64,000 bases of DNA. Source: Odontocerum albicorne. Lineage: Eukaryota; Arthropoda; Insecta; Trichoptera; Odontoceridae. The notes under the pieces were generated by a model. The model did not search any database. It was not told the DNA's origin and worked only from the letters and a program-made list of their open reading frames with translations. Numbering within the stretch: the stretch's first letter is position 1; every line of letters begins with the position of its first letter. The DNA is taken from contig OX463841.1 in the NCBI GenBank assembly GCA_949825065.1, positions 18,422,479-18,486,478 of the forward strand. Reading direction: 5' to 3'. This document shows, one piece after another, positions 21,831 through 33,689 of the stretch. The position numbers were made by a program, and so were the translations under genes.

Positions 21831-21979
21831 TATAGCTTTGAAATATAAATAAAAAAGGGGTAATCCATGTTTTCCAAAATTTTATTCTATAATCTGAAAG
21901 CAAAATGTATTATTTTTGCCTTCTTTTCAAAATCGTATTGATCCAATGCTGATATTCATTTTCTACACACGTTTGAAAC

Positions 21980-22296
21980 ATCAACATGTAGTTCCGCATT
22001 ACTCTTTCCTGGTAATTTCAGATGGTACTGTCCAGACTTCATAGCAGATTACGTTCATTTAGCTCCTTTACATCTATTATTTTGTACGGACGGAACTTAA
22101 GGTTTGCGTGGAAAATTGTCCTCACATCCCGATCAGAAATTCTCATAGCGGCAGCATGCTTACGGGTTGTACGTCGTGGAAATTCAGTAACGTCCTGTTT
22201 TACAGCTTGGACGTTTTGTGATATTAGAAAGATGCGAGTTCTACTGGGTGGCTTATTTTTAAAGCTTAGGCAGTGACTCTTAAATTCGTAAACCAT
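21980..22296 (-). pseudogene. Tc1/mariner-type transposase N-terminal fragment
   Basis: The minus frame contains FPRRTTRKHAAAMRISDRDV, then RTIFHANLKFRPYKI and VKELNERN. This resembles the helix-turn-helix region of the insect Tc1/mariner-type family also seen at 40731-42042. It ends at the Harbinger-like element boundary, and catalytic residues are not present. Confidence 0.6.
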
Positions 22297-22298
22297 AA

Positions 22299-22799
22299 GG
22301 CCTCGGCCACACAGGAAGGAGCCTCGCTTGATGCTTAGAGCTATGTTGCGAGTTAGCCGACATATCCTAGCGAACCAACGTACCGTATACTATCGCAGTG
22401 GCCACACTGCACGCTTCGCGCCACATTGCATGACGATTAGTCATCGACTGAATCTCCTAGCGAAAAGACGTGTTGGTTAATTTACAAGATGGCGGAAGTT
22501 TTAATGACAGTTGTGTATAAAAGAAAGCCTTTGTGGAACCCATCGAGCAAATTATAGAAAAATATACCTGTAATAAAATCACTTTGGAATGAAGTTGCAC
22601 AGGAAGTAAATAAAGATAGTAGGTTGTAATGAAATTGGTTAGTTTTGAGAGTGACATCGTGTGTTGACTCAACCGCTCTCAACTGTCAAATGAATTTGTG
22701 CGTAGCACTTTGGTGTGGCCAGGTATGAAGTCATCTAGTATATGAGTCACGTAAAATCTATCTTAACGCCTAACGAAGCATTTTGGTGTGGCGTCGGCC
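22299..22799 (+). mobile_element. PIF/Harbinger-like element with MADF remnant
   Basis: Inverted ends begin AGGCC..(G/C)GCCACAC and are flanked by TAA (22296-22298 and 22800-22802), the 3-bp target duplication of PIF/Harbinger elements. Inside, a plus frame from 22487 reads MAEVLMTVVYKRKPLWNPSS, one stop, then KNIPVIKSLWNEVAQEVNKD. That matches the start of a MADF (Myb-like) domain, the second protein of Harbinger elements. The transposase is missing. Confidence 0.65.
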
Positions 22800-24103
22800 T
22801 AACACTATGGTCTTCCTGTTAGGAACTGTAGCGTTTCGACCTCGCCTGAAGTGCGTACAAAAATAATAGAATTGTTATTTTTTAAACAAGTTTTAATCAC
22901 AAAAGCACAATGTTCACCACTCCATGCTATAACTGCGGTTGAAATTGAATCCGAACAAAGAATCCTTAAGTAAGGATATGAAGAAATTTGCGATTGGATA
23001 CAAAATTAGGGCAATAGTACCATAAGGATATGAAGAAATTTGCGATTGGATACAAAATCAGGGCAATGGTACCATAAATAACAGGGAAAGGGAGAGAGTA
23101 AACTTCTGGGTTTGGCTTAGATATGTTTAGGAAATGAAGATCAGCATTTGATTAATATAATTTTTAAAACAATACAAAAAAGTGATAAACGTTCTTTAGA
23201 TCATAAAATATAATAGAATTTTGCATAACATGCATGATGTCTTAGTTATTTACATTTCAAAATTAAGCGTTATTTCTGTCGTATATACATGTATATGTTG
23301 GATCCTCGTTCCAGCTTCATTAAAAAACAACTTAAAATTGAAATTTTCTAAGCTTTTCCGAGATTTTGGAAAAAATATACAAAGTAAATTATAATATTTA
23401 TAACATGATACTATTTTTCATTCCAACACTGATTATTCTCAATGAGAGTATGCTAACATAAGTACGAACATAAAATACAATAATTTAATGATATAGAAAT
23501 ATATTTTTTATAATTTTATTTGTCAACGCTAGAAAACCAAAACTACACTTCTGTATATTCCTGAAACTGATTTTTTGGAAAATATTAAACCAATAATTAT
23601 TGTATCAATTCCCAATCAATCAACGATGGTATTATCTCCCCGTGGTGTCGGGTTCGATTCCCGATTTTAACGAAAACAAAATAAAAAGATGATCAAGTCT
23701 AGTTTGTAGAACAATGATAACAATACTTACATAGACGCGCGTGACTGATGTTGCCTCTTCACACACGGCAGTATTTCCAACACGTACAATGACGAACTGT
23801 GAGTTATCTGTCTTTTCCACATGTTCCAATCTTGTACTCTCGATTTTGGATATCCCGACAATGCTCTTCAATACGTTGGCATCATCAAATTTGATATGTA
23901 TATAGCACGTATGAATATATACCACATATGGTACTTGATAATAGGTATACTATGTACACATACATATAAAATACATTAGTAGGTAAAATACAATATAATA
24001 ATTTTAAGGATTACATATTTATTTTTTTCCATTAATTAAAGAGAAAAAAGTGTAACATCTTATACGAGAATCAAATTTAAAAAATCATTAATTAATTATT
24101 ACA
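22800..24103. other. Mostly unannotated; two short tandem duplications
   Basis: A 54-bp unit beginning AAGGATATGAAGAAATTTGC occurs twice near 22970-23080. A tRNA-like B box, GGTTCGATTCCCG, lies at about 23650. Apart from the candidate exon at 23731-23932, nothing else is recognisable. Confidence 0.45.
23731..23932 (-). other. Possible unrecognised exon
   Basis: A minus-strand open frame gives NVLKSIVGISKIE, then EHVEKTDNSQFVIVRVGNTA, then CEEATSVTRVY, followed at once by a strong donor GTAAGTATTG. An acceptor-like TATCAAG lies about 200 bp upstream. Composition is more protein-like than the surroundings. I recognise no family. It could be an exon of a host gene or a transposon fragment. Confidence 0.22.
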
Positions 24104-24731
24104 TTAACCCTTCCTGTCCTGTGATGTGTAACAAGTACACATTGCTTCGAAAAACTTTAATATCTCTATAAATATAATAAATACTGGGTTCAGATTTTAG
24201 GTATTCCTCCGTAATACGAGTACATTTATGCATTGAATGAAAAAAATAATATTAATAATAATTGGCACTTATCGGCCACATCAGATATATTTTGTGAAAA
24301 TCGGGAAGAACATAAATTCACCAATACAATCAAACGTGTGCCAGTGTGTGACGTAGGTATATTCATTCTAAAAACCCGCTATAGGTGAGGAAGCGACGCT
24401 ATTCACGTCGCACTCTCACTCTACTTCGCTACGTGGGAACGCAAGAAATAAAATCTCAGTTCACTCGCTTCAGTAGCTTGCGGGCTTTCGTTTGAGGTGG
24501 TCGCTTCGCCCGTTTTGTGAACGTCGACCGATGTTTTTTTTTCGTGTTTTCAGCAATTAAATTTAAATTATTATCACTCTTGACTTCAAATTTAATTAAG
24601 TTAAGCGATTGGCTATGAATATTCTTATTTTTCCGATTTTAAATCGCTCATTTTTACATGTGTATTGATATGTATTGAATACACGGCACCGGAACGCGCG
24701 GATTTTTTTAGCACAGGAAGGGAAAGGTTAA
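24104..24731. mobile_element. piggyBac-like MITE (TTAA), copy 1
   Basis: TTAA flanks both ends (24104-24107, 24728-24731). Just inside are CCCTTCCTGTCCTGTG on the left and, reversed, CCTTTCCCTTCCTGTGCTAA on the right. TTAA sites and CCC-type ends are the piggyBac pattern. The interior has GAGGAAGCGACGCTATTCAC and TTCGCCCGTTTTGTGAACGT blocks shared with 45150-45485 and 61358-61839. No transposase. Confidence 0.7.
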
Positions 24732-25289
24732 ACACTTATATATGTAAAACTACGATTTTTACAATATCAACGACTTAAATGAATAACACAATATATAAAC
24801 TACACACATATTAATGTATTCAATATATAAATATTCTACGATTAATGTAATGTTAGAAATATATAAATCTCACTTATGTTATATTTACGTAGAATGTGAA
24901 GGCACTTGTAGGTATACTAAGTTCGTAAAACGTGAACTATTTTATTTCCTAATTATTGTTAGAATTTATTTACTCACTATATCAAATTGAATCATAGTGT
25001 ATAAAATGCGTAATAGAAGAAATATAAATTAATACAGTTAAAAGAGATACTGAGTTTTCTATAATGTTTGTACTGTAACAAAAAGAGATACTGAGTTTTC
25101 TATAATGTTTGTACTGTAACAAAAAATAACTTTTATTGTGGTTTCTTATCATAAAAAGTTAACTTATAATGCTTAAGAAAGTAAATGTACATATTTTTTC
25201 CCCAAAATCGCATCGAACGTGTACAGGTGTACCTACATCATTGTATAAATTTTACCTCATAAAACTAAAATTTTCTGATTACAAAAAAC
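24732..25289. other. AT-rich stretch with a 40-bp tandem duplication
   Basis: AAAAGAGATACTGAGTTTTC with its following 20 bp occurs twice in a row near 25040-25120. No gene seen. Confidence 0.45.
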
Positions 25290-25450
25290 TTAATCATCAT
25301 TGTCAACTTGGGTCGATCCACTGCCAGATGAAGGTCTCCCCAAGTTGACTCCAAATAGTTCGGTTCTTTGCTCGTTGATGCCATGTGATGCTGCTGCCAT
25401 GCTTCCTGATTTCATCTATCCAGCGCACCTTCGGTCTTCTTCTGAGCCTA
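25290..25450 (-). pseudogene. LINE ORF2 C-terminus scrap
   Basis: The plus-strand text TTCATCTATCCAGCGCACCT and TCGGTCTTCTTCTGAGCC is the reverse of an RRRPKVRWIDEI-like end typical of insect RTE-like proteins. Very short. Confidence 0.5.
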
Positions 25451-25699
25451 TTAATATATGATATAATCTACAGTATATCTTATTCGTAGTTTAACTGGCA
25501 AATTTAGAGTGGGTATAAACAAATACCACCTGACCACACCTACGCATGGTCAAGCGATTTTATAATTAAAATAAGATACCTCTATTCCCAGTATAGTATG
25601 TCAACTAAAGCCGATACAAGACGTGTTGTTTCGTTATATTCGGAAATGTTAAAAAAATCATATAGCACAGTTATCAAGTTTATTTATTCCTAAAATTCA

Positions 25700-26480
25700 T
25701 CTTAAGATGAATTGTACGGATAATATTCTCCGTAGACCGTATCCAAACGTCATTTAATTTCAGCCGGGCTTTTCCCTTAATTTGAAAGAAACTTGATGAC
25801 CGCGTGAGAGAATGTTTTTTCACATTTCAGAATAGAACGAAACAACACTTATGCACATTTATACGCCACACATTATTGATCTTAGTAATTCATTCACGCA
25901 TGAATATATGTGTATGTAAATATTAAACAACCCGGGTGATACGAAAATTCCTTGCTTTATCCCTTTTGAAATATTAAACTACTCATTTAAGACTTCGTTC
26001 ACTCTTATACATCCTCTATTTTATTTATAACACAATACTACGTATTAATTTTAATTCAAACCCACATTCACTTATCATTTTCCATAACTTAACCTTATCA
26101 CGCGGTCATATACTTTTTATAAACAAGTTCGCAAACGCGCAATTTAACTTTTTACTTTTTCCCCGCGCATAAACCTAAAATTATCCACGCATCCTCTACC
26201 ACTTAAAAAAGGCACCCTGAGTATCTCACACTTCATTTTTAGTCTTTTTTTTTACACATTCTATCAGAATTTTTCTATAATTTTATTAACTCCATTCAGT
26301 AAGCTAATGACTTCGTAACTTCCACACTCCATTCTTGTACCCTTTCTTTTATATAACGAAACAATCACTGCACTCCTCCAGTCTTTCAGTGTGTAGTCAC
26401 TCGCTCATCCCCATACACCATTAGTTTTGCGATCGCTTCATCACAGGCTTACGCTTTTCATATCTTCGTATCGTTTACAT
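25700..26480 (-). pseudogene. RTE-like reverse transcriptase fragment
   Basis: Minus strand near 26380-26260 reads LKDWRSAVIVSLYKRKGTR, then SYEVISLLNGVNKII. That is the N-terminal RT motif of insect RTE-like LINEs (W..A.I.P.YK.KG ... Y..ISLL). Downstream parts are too decayed to follow in one frame, with stops throughout. Confidence 0.55.
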
Positions 26481-26800
26481 CCATCGGTTTTTCTTCTAAA
26501 CTCATCTGTATAATTTTATTATTATTGCGGGTTAATTATTAAGCTTTGCGGTATTATATATTTTTTTATTAAAAAAAACAGTATAAACAAAGGTATTGTA
26601 CTCGTTATCTTTTAAATTGAATATAAAATATGCGTCTTTGGATCTGTAGCTTAGTAAAGTGACGACACATAAACCCATTGATTTAAGACAACTTCTTAGC
26701 ATAAGTTGATTACAATTAAATACAATAAATATTATAAGGATATATCAGTTTACATAAAAGGAATTTTATTTAAATTATATTTAAACCAAGTCACATATCT

Positions 26801-27923
26801 AGGCTTGCCAAACGTTCGGAATCGGCTCGGATTGTCTGGGGTTTTAAAATGTCCGGGATTAAAATTTTCTGCCCGCGAGTACCTAATACTCGTAACATTT
26901 TATTTATTAAAGATAAAAGCCGATCGGCTCCATTTAACGCGTTGTTTCCGAGTAGTAAGCGATACAAGCGATGTTAGTTTTTAATATAGTCGTACATAGT
27001 ACCTCGGTTATTCTATACATAAACAAATATTGCACCAAAGAAAAATTAATCGCCTCGAGCGTTGCGAGTTAGGCGACATATCCTAGCGAACCAACGTATG
27101 GCATACTATCGCAGTAGCCACACTGCACGCTTCGCGCCACGTTGCATGACGATTAGTCACCGAATGAATCTCCGAGCGAACAGACGTGTTGGTTAATTTA
27201 CAGGATGGCGGAAGTTTTAATGACAGCTGTGTATAAAAGGGAGCCTTTGTGGAACCCATCGAGCAAATTATAGATAAATGTACCTGTAATAAAAGCACTT
27301 TGGAATGAAGTTGCACAGAAAGTAAATAAATATGGTAAGTTGTAATGAGATTTGTTAGTTTTGAGAGTGACATCGTGTGTTACTCAACCGCTCCCAACTG
27401 TCAAATGAATTTGTGCGTAGCACTTTGGCGCGGCCAGACATGAAGTCACCTAGTATATGAGTTACGTAAAATCTAGCTTAGCACTTAACGAAGCATTTTG
27501 GTGTGGCTTCTGCCTAACTGTAATGTGAAGGCACTTGTAGTCATATTAAGTTCGTAATACGTGAACTATTTCATTAACAAAATTTTGACCGAGGTACTAT
27601 TTTCGAAGAATAATGTCGACACATGTGACAGTATTTCTTGAATATAACATGTAATAGTACCTCGGCTATTCTATGCACAAACAAAGATTGCTAAAAATAA
27701 AATAAATTCGCCTCGGCACTGTTTTCTTTAGGTCTTTTGTAAAACTGCACGTGATTGATCATTAATCGTCAGTTAATAGCAACTTTAATAATTTGCATTA
27801 AAAAAATCATAGAAGATGCAATAAAACACAATAAAGTAATGTTTGTTTGTAATTTTTTTGAACTGTCTGCTTTTACTCCTCGCCATACGTCTTGGATAAT
27901 GGTCAAATAATTATGGCAAGCCT
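26801..27923. mobile_element. hAT-like non-autonomous element
   Basis: Inverted ends AGGCTTGCCA at 26801 and 27914-27923. The flanks ACATATCT and ACATATAG match in six of eight positions, fitting the 8-bp target duplication of hAT elements. GTACCTCGG(T/C)TATTCTAT occurs twice inside (26999 and 27655). It contains a truncated Harbinger-like copy (27059-27514). No transposase. Confidence 0.5.
27059..27514 (+). mobile_element. Harbinger-like MADF element, truncated copy 2
   Basis: Closely matches 22330-22799, including ATGGCGGAAGTTTTAATGAC and the AAGCATTTTGGTGTGGC end. The left terminus is missing. The MADF remnant has an equivalent TAG in the same place (AAATTATAG), so both copies descend from an already broken form. 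Confidence 0.7.
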
Positions 27924-28008
27924 ACATATAGTATATCTAATATTAATGACTTAGTTTCTGCATCGTAATTTCACATTTTTAAACATCATCAAACCTTAAA
28001 ATATCACT

Positions 28009-28307
28009 TTATATATGCGTGTCAAGTCTGTCATATCCCGAATCGTACATACTTCTGACGTTGGTTGCCACTTGTGCCTGTAAAGGTGCAACTTTGGTTG
28101 ACGCCATCCCCGCGAATCCGTTGGCAAGTCCTGGGATCCCGTTGGCGATGCCCGCCGTTGCGTTGTTAGCACCAGCTACAATGCCATTCGCGTAACCATT
28201 CGCCATGGCTCCACCGTTCTTGATCGCACCATTAGCCATGTGATTAACTCCGTTGGCTAGAGGGACTGCGGCATTTTGGACTTGTTGACTTATTGTGTTT
28301 ATAGAGC
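28009..28307 (-). CDS. Adenylate-kinase-domain gene, last exon (exon F)
   Basis: Acceptor TTCAAG precedes 28307. Phase is 2, completing the Gly codon split with exon E. It encodes 98 residues and a TAA at 28009-28011. The first ~20 residues (GSINTISQQVQNAAVPLANG) finish the folded region. The rest is a low-complexity tail with six ANG triplets (MANGY, YANGI, IANGI, LANGF among them). The end is YDSGYDRLDTHI. The tail lies outside the kinase fold, and its role cannot be read from the sequence. Confidence 0.85.
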
Positions 28308-28309
28308 CT

Positions 28310-28725
28310 TGAACGAAAAAAAAAATATTTCGTTATTCGATAAAATTCTTATGTAAAACAATGAAATAAAACGAAAATTCATGCGAATCTTTACAACCAA
28401 ATTTGTAGCTTTCTTTGTATGCTTAATATCCCATTGTCCATTCTTAAGAAAATAATAAAAATGATTGTGAAGAACGTACGATTTTTAATAGAAAATAATG
28501 AGACAGTGTTTAATAACATAAAACAGGTATTGAAAAAAGTGTTTAATAACATAAAACAGGTATTGAAAAAAAACTCAGGTCAATCTTACAACGATAGAAA
28601 ACGTGGCGGATTTTAACTAGCGTCGTTAACCAACTTGGTATATAGTTTTTATACAGATCAAATTTCATTATAATAAATACTGAAACAATGACATTTTCAG
28701 AAAACCGAATATTTTTAATGTACAT
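28310..28725. other. Intron E-F start, AT-rich
   Basis: Intronic sequence. GTTTAATAACATAAAACAGG with its following ATTGAAAAAA occurs twice in tandem near 28508-28570. No gene of its own. Confidence 0.6.
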
Positions 28726-28727
28726 AA

Positions 28728-29536
28728 AATAATTTATTTAACACTTTTATTGCAAATAAAATCTTGCGGGTTATTGCCAGGCGGCAATCTCTTCCAACCG
28801 ACCAGACAAAAGTAAATTAAGCAAGTTATGTGGTCGCATAAATCATTCAAATGACTATCCATCCCCACGAAATCCATAAATACATATGTGAGCATATGCC
28901 CACGAACCCCACAAAGACGGACAATCACCCGAACATTATTTTTCATATAAAGCGAAATATCATCAATCAAAAGGAAAGGAAAGGATGGTGGAGAGGAAAG
29001 GAAAAGAAAAATCAGGAATGAAACATGTTATTTTACTGACTAGAAATTAAGAGTTTTTTCAGTCACTTCTTAAAGCATGCCAAGGACGGAGCGAGTCTTA
29101 TAATGGTTTGTAACTGATTCCAGAGTCTCACTGCATGGACAGTAAAGGACGACGTTAAAAAGAGGAGCGGTGAACTGGAAATGCCAATAGACAATCTCTA
29201 TTTGAGCTTAGCTCTAATCCGTGATTGTAAAGACGCTGAACATTTTCGGCGAGATAAGAGGGGGCGGCGGGACAGTTAAAGATATTATACAATAGAGACA
29301 GTATGTTAATTTGGCGTCTATTTCTAACATTCAACTAGTTAAATGCCTTCTGATATGAAGTTATATGATCGTACTTTCGTAGGTTGAAAATAAATCTTAG
29401 ACAAACATTTTGAAGACGCTGTTCCTCTGTAATATCCAAGTAACAGACGTCCGCATAGTCCAGAATCGGAAAGAGCAGAGATTGTACGAGTAAAATTTTG
29501 GTTTTAGTTGGTAGGAATCTCTGCAACACTTTAAGG
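28728..29536 (-). mobile_element. 5'-truncated LINE, family A copy 2
   Basis: Minus strand reads LLVQSLLFPILDYADVCYLD, EEQRLQNVCLRFIFNLRKYD, HITSYQKAFN, then a frameshifted C-terminus. The family 3' region and the tail TATTTAACACTTTTATTGCA (plus strand) follow. It lies in intron E-F of the adenylate-kinase gene, in the same orientation as the gene. Confidence 0.85.
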
Positions 29537-29766
29537 GAATGAAGGCTGAAGAAGATTCTTCGGCTTACCTCATTTATTTCTCACGTGTTTTCTATATCTC
29601 AAGATCTATCCATAAAATTCTCCAAAAAAAACAATTTTTGTTCTATGTATGCGTTATTCCACTAAAAACAAATCTGAGTTTTTTACCTCTATAAAATAAG
29701 TCTTCGACAATTACGTAAGTCTGCTTGGTGAAGTTTGGTAATATTTTGTGGTATACACATAACATA

Positions 29767-30724
29767 CTATGCGTATCCAGAAAGTAAGTGTACTGAGGCT
29801 CTCACGACCGGATGGATATTATTTTCAACATGTTGGCTACACTTCCGTGTAGCCTGACCCTTCCCCTCCGCAACGAGACCGGTTCGAGGTTAGTACGTTG
29901 AGAAGTGTCAACGCGACAACACGTTTCGTGAAAAATGTCAATCCAATCTCCCGCCAAGTGCGAAATACGCGGCGTCATCCGTTAACTCGTTTGGAAGGGA
30001 AAACCTCCGGTTGAGGTTTATAATGAGGTGAAAACTGCATATGGTGATAAAGCTATGAATCGTACGAGTGTGTACAAGTGGTGTCGCGAGTTTAAAAACG
30101 GTCACGTCACACCTCTTCACCCTCCGCCAAAAAGTTCAAAACCACAATTTCAGCCAAGAAAATCATGGCATCCGTGTTTTGGGACTGTCAAGGTATAATT
30201 TTAATTGAATATATGCCTCAAAGGGAGACCATCAACTCTGCAAGATACCGTGAGACCCTAAAAAATTGCGGAGGGTGATTCAGAACAAGAGGAGAGGCAT
30301 GCTGACAAAGGGAGTCTGCCTGCTGCACGACAATGCCAGACCACACACGGCCAACGCCACGAAGGAACTGCTCGCCTCGTTTAAATGGGATGTCCTGAAC
30401 CATCCCGCGCATTCCCCTGACCTAGCACCTTCAGATTACTATCTCTTTACCTCCCTGAAGCTGCACATGGGTGGAAAAAGGTTTTCAACCGACGATGAGG
30501 TAAAGGAGGAGGTGGAGAAGTGGACGGAGGGATTGGCGGGAAACTACTTCGAGGAAGGCATCAAAAAATTGATACTCCGCTTCACCACCTGCATTGAGAT
30601 GAATGGCGACTATGTCGAAAAATAGCTTACATATATACTACGGTAACCACGTAATTTTTTTGTTTAAACAAAAAAAATTGTAACCTACAAAAATTCAGTA
30701 CACTTACTTTCTGGATATGCCTCG
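29767..30724 (+). mobile_element. Decayed mariner-like element
   Basis: Inverted ends GC(G/A)TATCCAGAAAGTAAG, then TGTACTGA, at about 29771 and 30720. The 3' half of a mariner transposase is open from 30266 to 30625: LLHDNARPHTANAT holds the second Asp, and HSPDLAPSDYYLFTSLK holds the third with 34-residue spacing. It ends CIEMNGDYVEK. The N-terminal half (29935-30200) is frameshifted and the first catalytic motif is deleted, so it is inactive. It lies in intron E-F. Confidence 0.85.
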
Positions 30725-31066
30725 TATATTGAACTTAAATATGCATACGAGTATAATTATTAAATAATTTTAAAAAAATGACTGTAATTTATTATTACTA
30801 CTGCTTTTTGTATCTTCATGTTAGTTTAAGATAAAGTTTTGTATTTTTTGTCAATAATTTTAAGTACTTTATAACATGTTCATTTGTATATAAAGACACC
30901 GCCGATCTGGACGGAAAAAGTATGGAGTACTTTGTATGCCTACGATGATGGTTAGTAAATATGTTTATGGAATAGTCATAAAGGTGTTGATTATGACTTT
31001 GTACTCGTATTATTTATTAAAAAAAAAACGATACTGTTAAACTTCAATACGTAATATGTATTTTAC

Positions 31067-31235
31067 CTTGGTAAGCGTTTTGCATCGCCCTGTTGCCGAT
31101 TAGTTGGGATGGATTGGCATGTGCTCCCACCTCAGCGGCTGCAGACTGGGCTGTCGTCGTGACTGCCTCCATGTGTTGCAGCATCACGCGGTTGAAATCT
31201 TCTTGGACGGGAGTCGTGTCTGTGTCCCCATCCAC
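31067..31235 (-). CDS. Adenylate-kinase-domain gene, exon E
   Basis: 169 bp between acceptor TTTTAAG and donor GTAAAATAC. Starts in phase 0, ends with one base of a Gly codon. Encodes VDGDTDTTPVQEDFNRVMLQ, then HMEAVTTTAQ and an Ala-rich stretch to NAYQ. The first part matches the end of adenylate kinases, where a DGDxxxxxVxxDFxxxL helix closes the fold. Confidence 0.85.
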
Positions 31236-31394
31236 CTTAAAATATATCATTTCATTAATTATATACTTCGCAAGTGAGTAGTCGGCATGAATATACTAGT
31301 AATTTCACTGTTTGGTCCTATTGCTATGATGTTCATATAAGGGCGGTCGAAAGAGTTTTTTTAGATTTATTAACTTAAAATAGGGCACTCAAAT

Positions 31395-32117
31395 AATTGA
31401 GATTAATTATAACTATCCCAAACCAACACTATGTGTTTCTAAGATTCATTTTCAACCTATGTAAGTACGATCATACTAGTATAACTTCATACCAGAAGGC
31501 ATTGAACTGGTTGAATGTTAGAAATAGACGCCAAATTCACATACTATCTCTATTGTATAATATCCTTAACTGTTCCGCCACCCCCTCTTATCTCGCCGAA
31601 AATTTTCAGCGTCTTTCCAATCATGGATTAGCACTACGCTCAAACAGAAATTGTTTATTGGCCTTTACAGTTCACCGCTCCTCTTTCTTTATGTCGTCCT
31701 TTACTGTCCATGCAGTGAGACTCTGGAATCAGTTACAAACCAATATAAGACTCGCTGCGTCCTTGGCATGTTGTAAGAAGCGACTGAAAAACCTCTTAAT
31801 TTCTAGTCAGTAAAATAACGTGTTTCATTCCTGATTTTTCTTTTCCTTTACTCTCCACCATCCCTTCCTTTCCTTTTGATTGATGATATCTCACTTTATA
31901 TAAAAAATAATATTCGGGTGACTGTCCGTCTTTGTGGGGTTCGTGGGCATGTGCTCACGTATATGTTTATGAATTTCGTGGAGATGGACAGTCATTTGAA
32001 TGATTTATGTGACCACGTAACTTGCTTCATTTACTTTTGTCTGGTTGGTTGGAAGAGATTGACGCCTGGCAATAAGCCCGCCAGATTGTATTTGCAATAA
32101 AAGTGTTAAATAAATAA
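31395..32117 (+). mobile_element. 5'-truncated LINE, family A copy 3
   Basis: The best-preserved copy. The frame 31397-31813 reads VFLRFIFNLCKYD, TSYQKALNWLNVRNRRQIHI, LSLLYNILNCSATPSYLAEN, HAVRLWNQLQTNIRLAAS and a stop, the C-terminal domain of a Jockey/CR1-type RT protein. A ~300-bp 3' UTR ends GGAAGAGATTGACGCCTGGC, AATAAGCCCGCCAG and GCAATAAAAGTGTTAAATAA. The end of that UTR matches the tail of the tRNA-like SINEs. It lies in intron D-E, opposite in orientation to the host gene. Confidence 0.88.
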
Positions 32118-32424
32118 TGTTATTACCTATTGAATGATTGAATGATTACTTTTTTTTATATAAAATCATCAACTATCATTTACTATACTATACATTGTCT
32201 TGAATTGCTTATATTTTTCTATATTAGAATTCTTTCAGTACATACAAGCTATAGGGATGTTTTCAATTTGAAACTAAATAATTCTAATTATCAACATAAT
32301 TCCCCTATATCATACATAGAATACATCTTTAAGGAAATTAATTAGTATTATTGTGTTACACTATCGTTGTATGTAGTACAACGATAGCGTAATACAATAC
32401 CATGTGGTGTAATACAATACCATA

Positions 32425-32578
32425 ATACCTTCCAGCCAACCATTAAGACAAAAATGAGGCCTTTAGGAAAAACCGGACTGGAATCCTTTTAAAAAAAACC
32501 AAGGATTCTAACGGAAATTGAACACGCAACCTCTGGGCTGGGAGACAAGTGTCTTACCAACTTGATCACGGAGGACGT
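32425..32578 (-). mobile_element. tRNA-derived SINE, copy 3
   Basis: Read on the minus strand it begins CCTCCGTGATCAAGTTGGTA and then AGACACTTGTCTCCCAGCCC, the tRNA-like head with A-box region, followed by a GTTCAATTTCCG B-box-like sequence and a GGATTCCAG-like body. Several substitutions make it an older copy. It lies in intron D-E. Confidence 0.7.
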
Positions 32579-32843
32579 CAATTTGTTGAGTTTTCTGATA
32601 TATTTTTCAACAGTCCGTTGAGTTACAAATGAAGGTTAAAAACACTTGCTCAGAGGATACTCGTAACAGGCTGAAAACTGTAAATGGTCAAAAGCGAATA
32701 AAGAATTTAACAAACGCTATAAAATGGTATGCTGTTGGCACACCATATAGATCGATAAATAACGATGTTTTATTCTTTATAAAAAATATTGTTTCACTTC
32801 ACACCTGTTAACTTAAAACATATATTTGGAGTGTTTAACTTAC

Positions 32844-33008
32844 GATGGTTAGTCTCTGCTCGGCGTCCAGCGCCTTGAGCATGGGAAGTGATAGCTCCCT
32901 GAAGAGCTCGAGTCTCCTGCGGAACGCCGCCACGCTGTCATCCAGACGGCCGCGGCCCAACTGCAGCTTGGAGCAGTCTAACAATACCACCGCCGGTTGT
33001 TGTTGGAA
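32844..33008 (-). CDS. Adenylate-kinase-domain gene, exon D
   Basis: 165 bp, phase 0 at both ends, acceptor CATTCAAG and donor GTAAGTTAAA. Encodes 55 residues beginning FQQQPAVVLLDCSKLQLGRG and continuing RLDDSVAAFRRRLELF to QRLTI. It aligns with the end of an adenylate kinase fold: the VVxLDCS strand, a very short lid with the conserved Arg in GRLDD, and the second conserved Arg in RRRLELF. Confidence 0.88.
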
Positions 33009-33009
33009 C

Positions 33010-33685
33010 TTGAATGAAACGGTAGAACTTAGCTTATATGACACTATAATGGTTGACATAGAACATGATAACTGTCAACTGCCAGCCGTAACCTGATATA
33101 TTAACAGTTTTAGAAGTTAAACAGAAAACATTTTACATTTGTATTATGACAAAACCGATGCTCACTGTTCTCTTCTGAAATAATAATACATTAACACACC
33201 CATCGATTGTATTATTGCTCCATACTTCTACAATAATTTAGTCCTTTCCTACCCTCGAAAGAGGGGCTCACGAAAATAAAAATAACTTACGTGTACAGGC
33301 GGAAAATTACATATTTATTTTAAAAAAGTACTGTTTGTGGCGTAAAACAGTAGATAAACCTCATAACGCTTATCGTCTTTGTGTAAGTACAACATTTGTG
33401 TAGTCACGTAGATATGCATCAACAAGATGTCAAATTTTGGCAGGGCGGTTACGAAATCTTAATTTTATTTTTTAGGAGATCAAAAGGCTTCAAAAGCTGA
33501 AAAACAATGCTATACAGTATCTATGTAATCTATTCACTTAATGGAGAAAGAAACGTATTTTGATTAACTAAGCATTTGCTAAAAGGCAAGGCAAGCATTT
33601 GCTAAAATGACCTTTCAAAAGTCAAAAAAATTCTAACTTGACCTCAACTCAAAGCTCAACCACAGAGTTTTTCAGTAGATATACA
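33010..33685. other. Intron C-D, unannotated part
   Basis: Intronic AT-rich sequence with no recognisable element. Confidence 0.5.
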
Positions 33686-33689
33686 TATA

